Source of the DNA: Auanema rhodensis
Taxonomy: Eukaryota > Nematoda > Chromadorea > Rhabditida > Rhabditidae
Assembly (NCBI GenBank): GCA_964057225.1
Contig: OZ059900.1
Coordinates: 21,467,638-21,531,637 of the forward strand
DNA: 64,000 bases
Direction: 5' to 3'
Position numbers and translations under genes: made by a program. Positions 63,908 to 64,000 of the stretch are shown here, in pieces (the stretch's first letter is position 1; every line of letters starts with the position of its first letter). The notes beneath the pieces were generated by a model that was not told where the DNA came from, searched no databases, and was given only the letters and a program-made list of their open reading frames with translations.

Positions 63908-64000
63908 GTAAACAAGGTTTTGACTTACGATTTCATGTGTTCAAACTCATGCAATGTCAATGAAACCTAGCTCAAAATTGTTCCTACAACGTCTAGTTCC
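63908..64000 (+). repeat. Partial monomer at window edge
   Basis: These are the first 93 bases of a monomer (c77, g89), cut by the window end. They continue the 9909-bp correspondence with 53999-54091. The array evidently runs on beyond the window, as it does at the left edge. Confidence 0.95.

Larger units (their letters stand above)
1..64000 (+). repeat. Satellite DNA array, ~342-bp monomer, 187 full copies
   Basis: A single head-to-tail array fills the window. Taking the g of gtaaacaagg as monomer position 1, I located 187 complete monomers and one partial. Lengths are 340 (5 copies), 341 (38), 342 (143) and 343 (1). All copies have the same orientation, and there is no spacer, transposon or unique DNA. 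Stops occur in all six frames of each monomer: plus-strand stops at positions 2, 54 and 61, minus-strand stops at 18, 26 and 34. No protein-coding gene is therefore possible across monomers. GC is about 34% (116 of 342 in the first copy). Copies differ at a limited set of linked sites, which form subtypes arranged in higher-order repeats. Such arrays are typical of centromeric or pericentromeric heterochromatin in animals and plants; that location is inferred. Confidence 0.98.

Noticed and set aside
1-64000. CRISPR array
   Set aside because: The repeated unit is a continuous ~342-bp monomer with no short constant repeat separated by unique spacers, and there are no cas genes.
1-64000. Protein-coding genes or a repeat-protein ORF running through monomers
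   Set aside because: Each monomer has stops in all three frames on both strands, and the mix of 341- and 342-bp units shifts frame. Any open stretch is bounded to roughly one monomer.
1-64000. rDNA, tRNA or 5S arrays, telomeric repeat
   Set aside because: I see no recognisable rRNA or tRNA sequence and no short G-rich telomere unit; the monomer is AT-rich and non-coding.
1-64000. Transposon or LTR origin
   Set aside because: No terminal inverted repeats, target-site duplications, primer-binding site or transposase or reverse transcriptase remnant was seen in any monomer.
1-64000. Pure assembly artefact
   Set aside because: An artefact would tend to give identical or randomly collapsed units. 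Here private changes mark single copies, and shared rare changes follow ordered offsets. I cannot exclude local mis-joins without reads.
1-64000. Assigning a species or named satellite family
   Set aside because: I do not recognise the monomer with confidence; length and AT-richness alone fit many insects, other animals and plants.

Overview
The window is one uninterrupted block of tandem satellite DNA. I see no gene, RNA gene, transposon or unique sequence in it. A monomer of about 342 bp (about 34% GC in the first copy) repeats head to tail in one orientation. There are 187 complete monomers plus a 93-base partial copy at the right edge. My count of lengths is 143 of 342 bp, 38 of 341, 5 of 340 and 1 of 343, which sums exactly to 63,907 bp. 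Every monomer has stop codons in all six frames, and none carries an inserted element, an inversion or a gap. This is typical of a eukaryotic centromeric or pericentromeric array (animal or plant). The sequence gives no basis for naming the species, and I do not recognise the monomer as a named family.

The information lies in the variants. Monomers fall into subtypes defined by about 25 linked single-base differences. Positions below use the first monomer as numbering 1-342. Reading the subtypes in order shows nested higher-order repeats (HORs). 343-5125 holds two copies of a 7-monomer unit marked by a 340-bp monomer. 6835-11277 holds a second 7-mer family and 12988-15033 a 3-mer repeated twice. 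15376-20162 holds a third 7-mer repeated twice and 20163-22214 another 3-mer repeated twice. 22215-29728 returns to the first 7-mer family, including a 10-mer expansion. 29729-42379 is built of 5- and 6-mer blocks that together make a 16-monomer super-repeat of exactly 5471 bp. 42038-47506 is a displaced copy of 5468-12987 with a net loss of six monomers. 47507-61855 is a mosaic with 7-mers of another family. 61856-64000 copies 51947-54091.

The array therefore looks as if it grew by repeated in-register unequal exchange. Several monomers are clear fusions of two subtypes, and one short patch looks like conversion. Every monomer boundary, in the phase used here, carries a 17-bp motif that matches 7 of the 9 essential bases of the mammalian CENP-B box. 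Each monomer also has an invariant 10-bp palindrome around a ClaI site, and a small CTGG/CCAG dyad whose variants change in a linked way. Centromere function, transcription and species are inference; the repeat structure itself is read directly.
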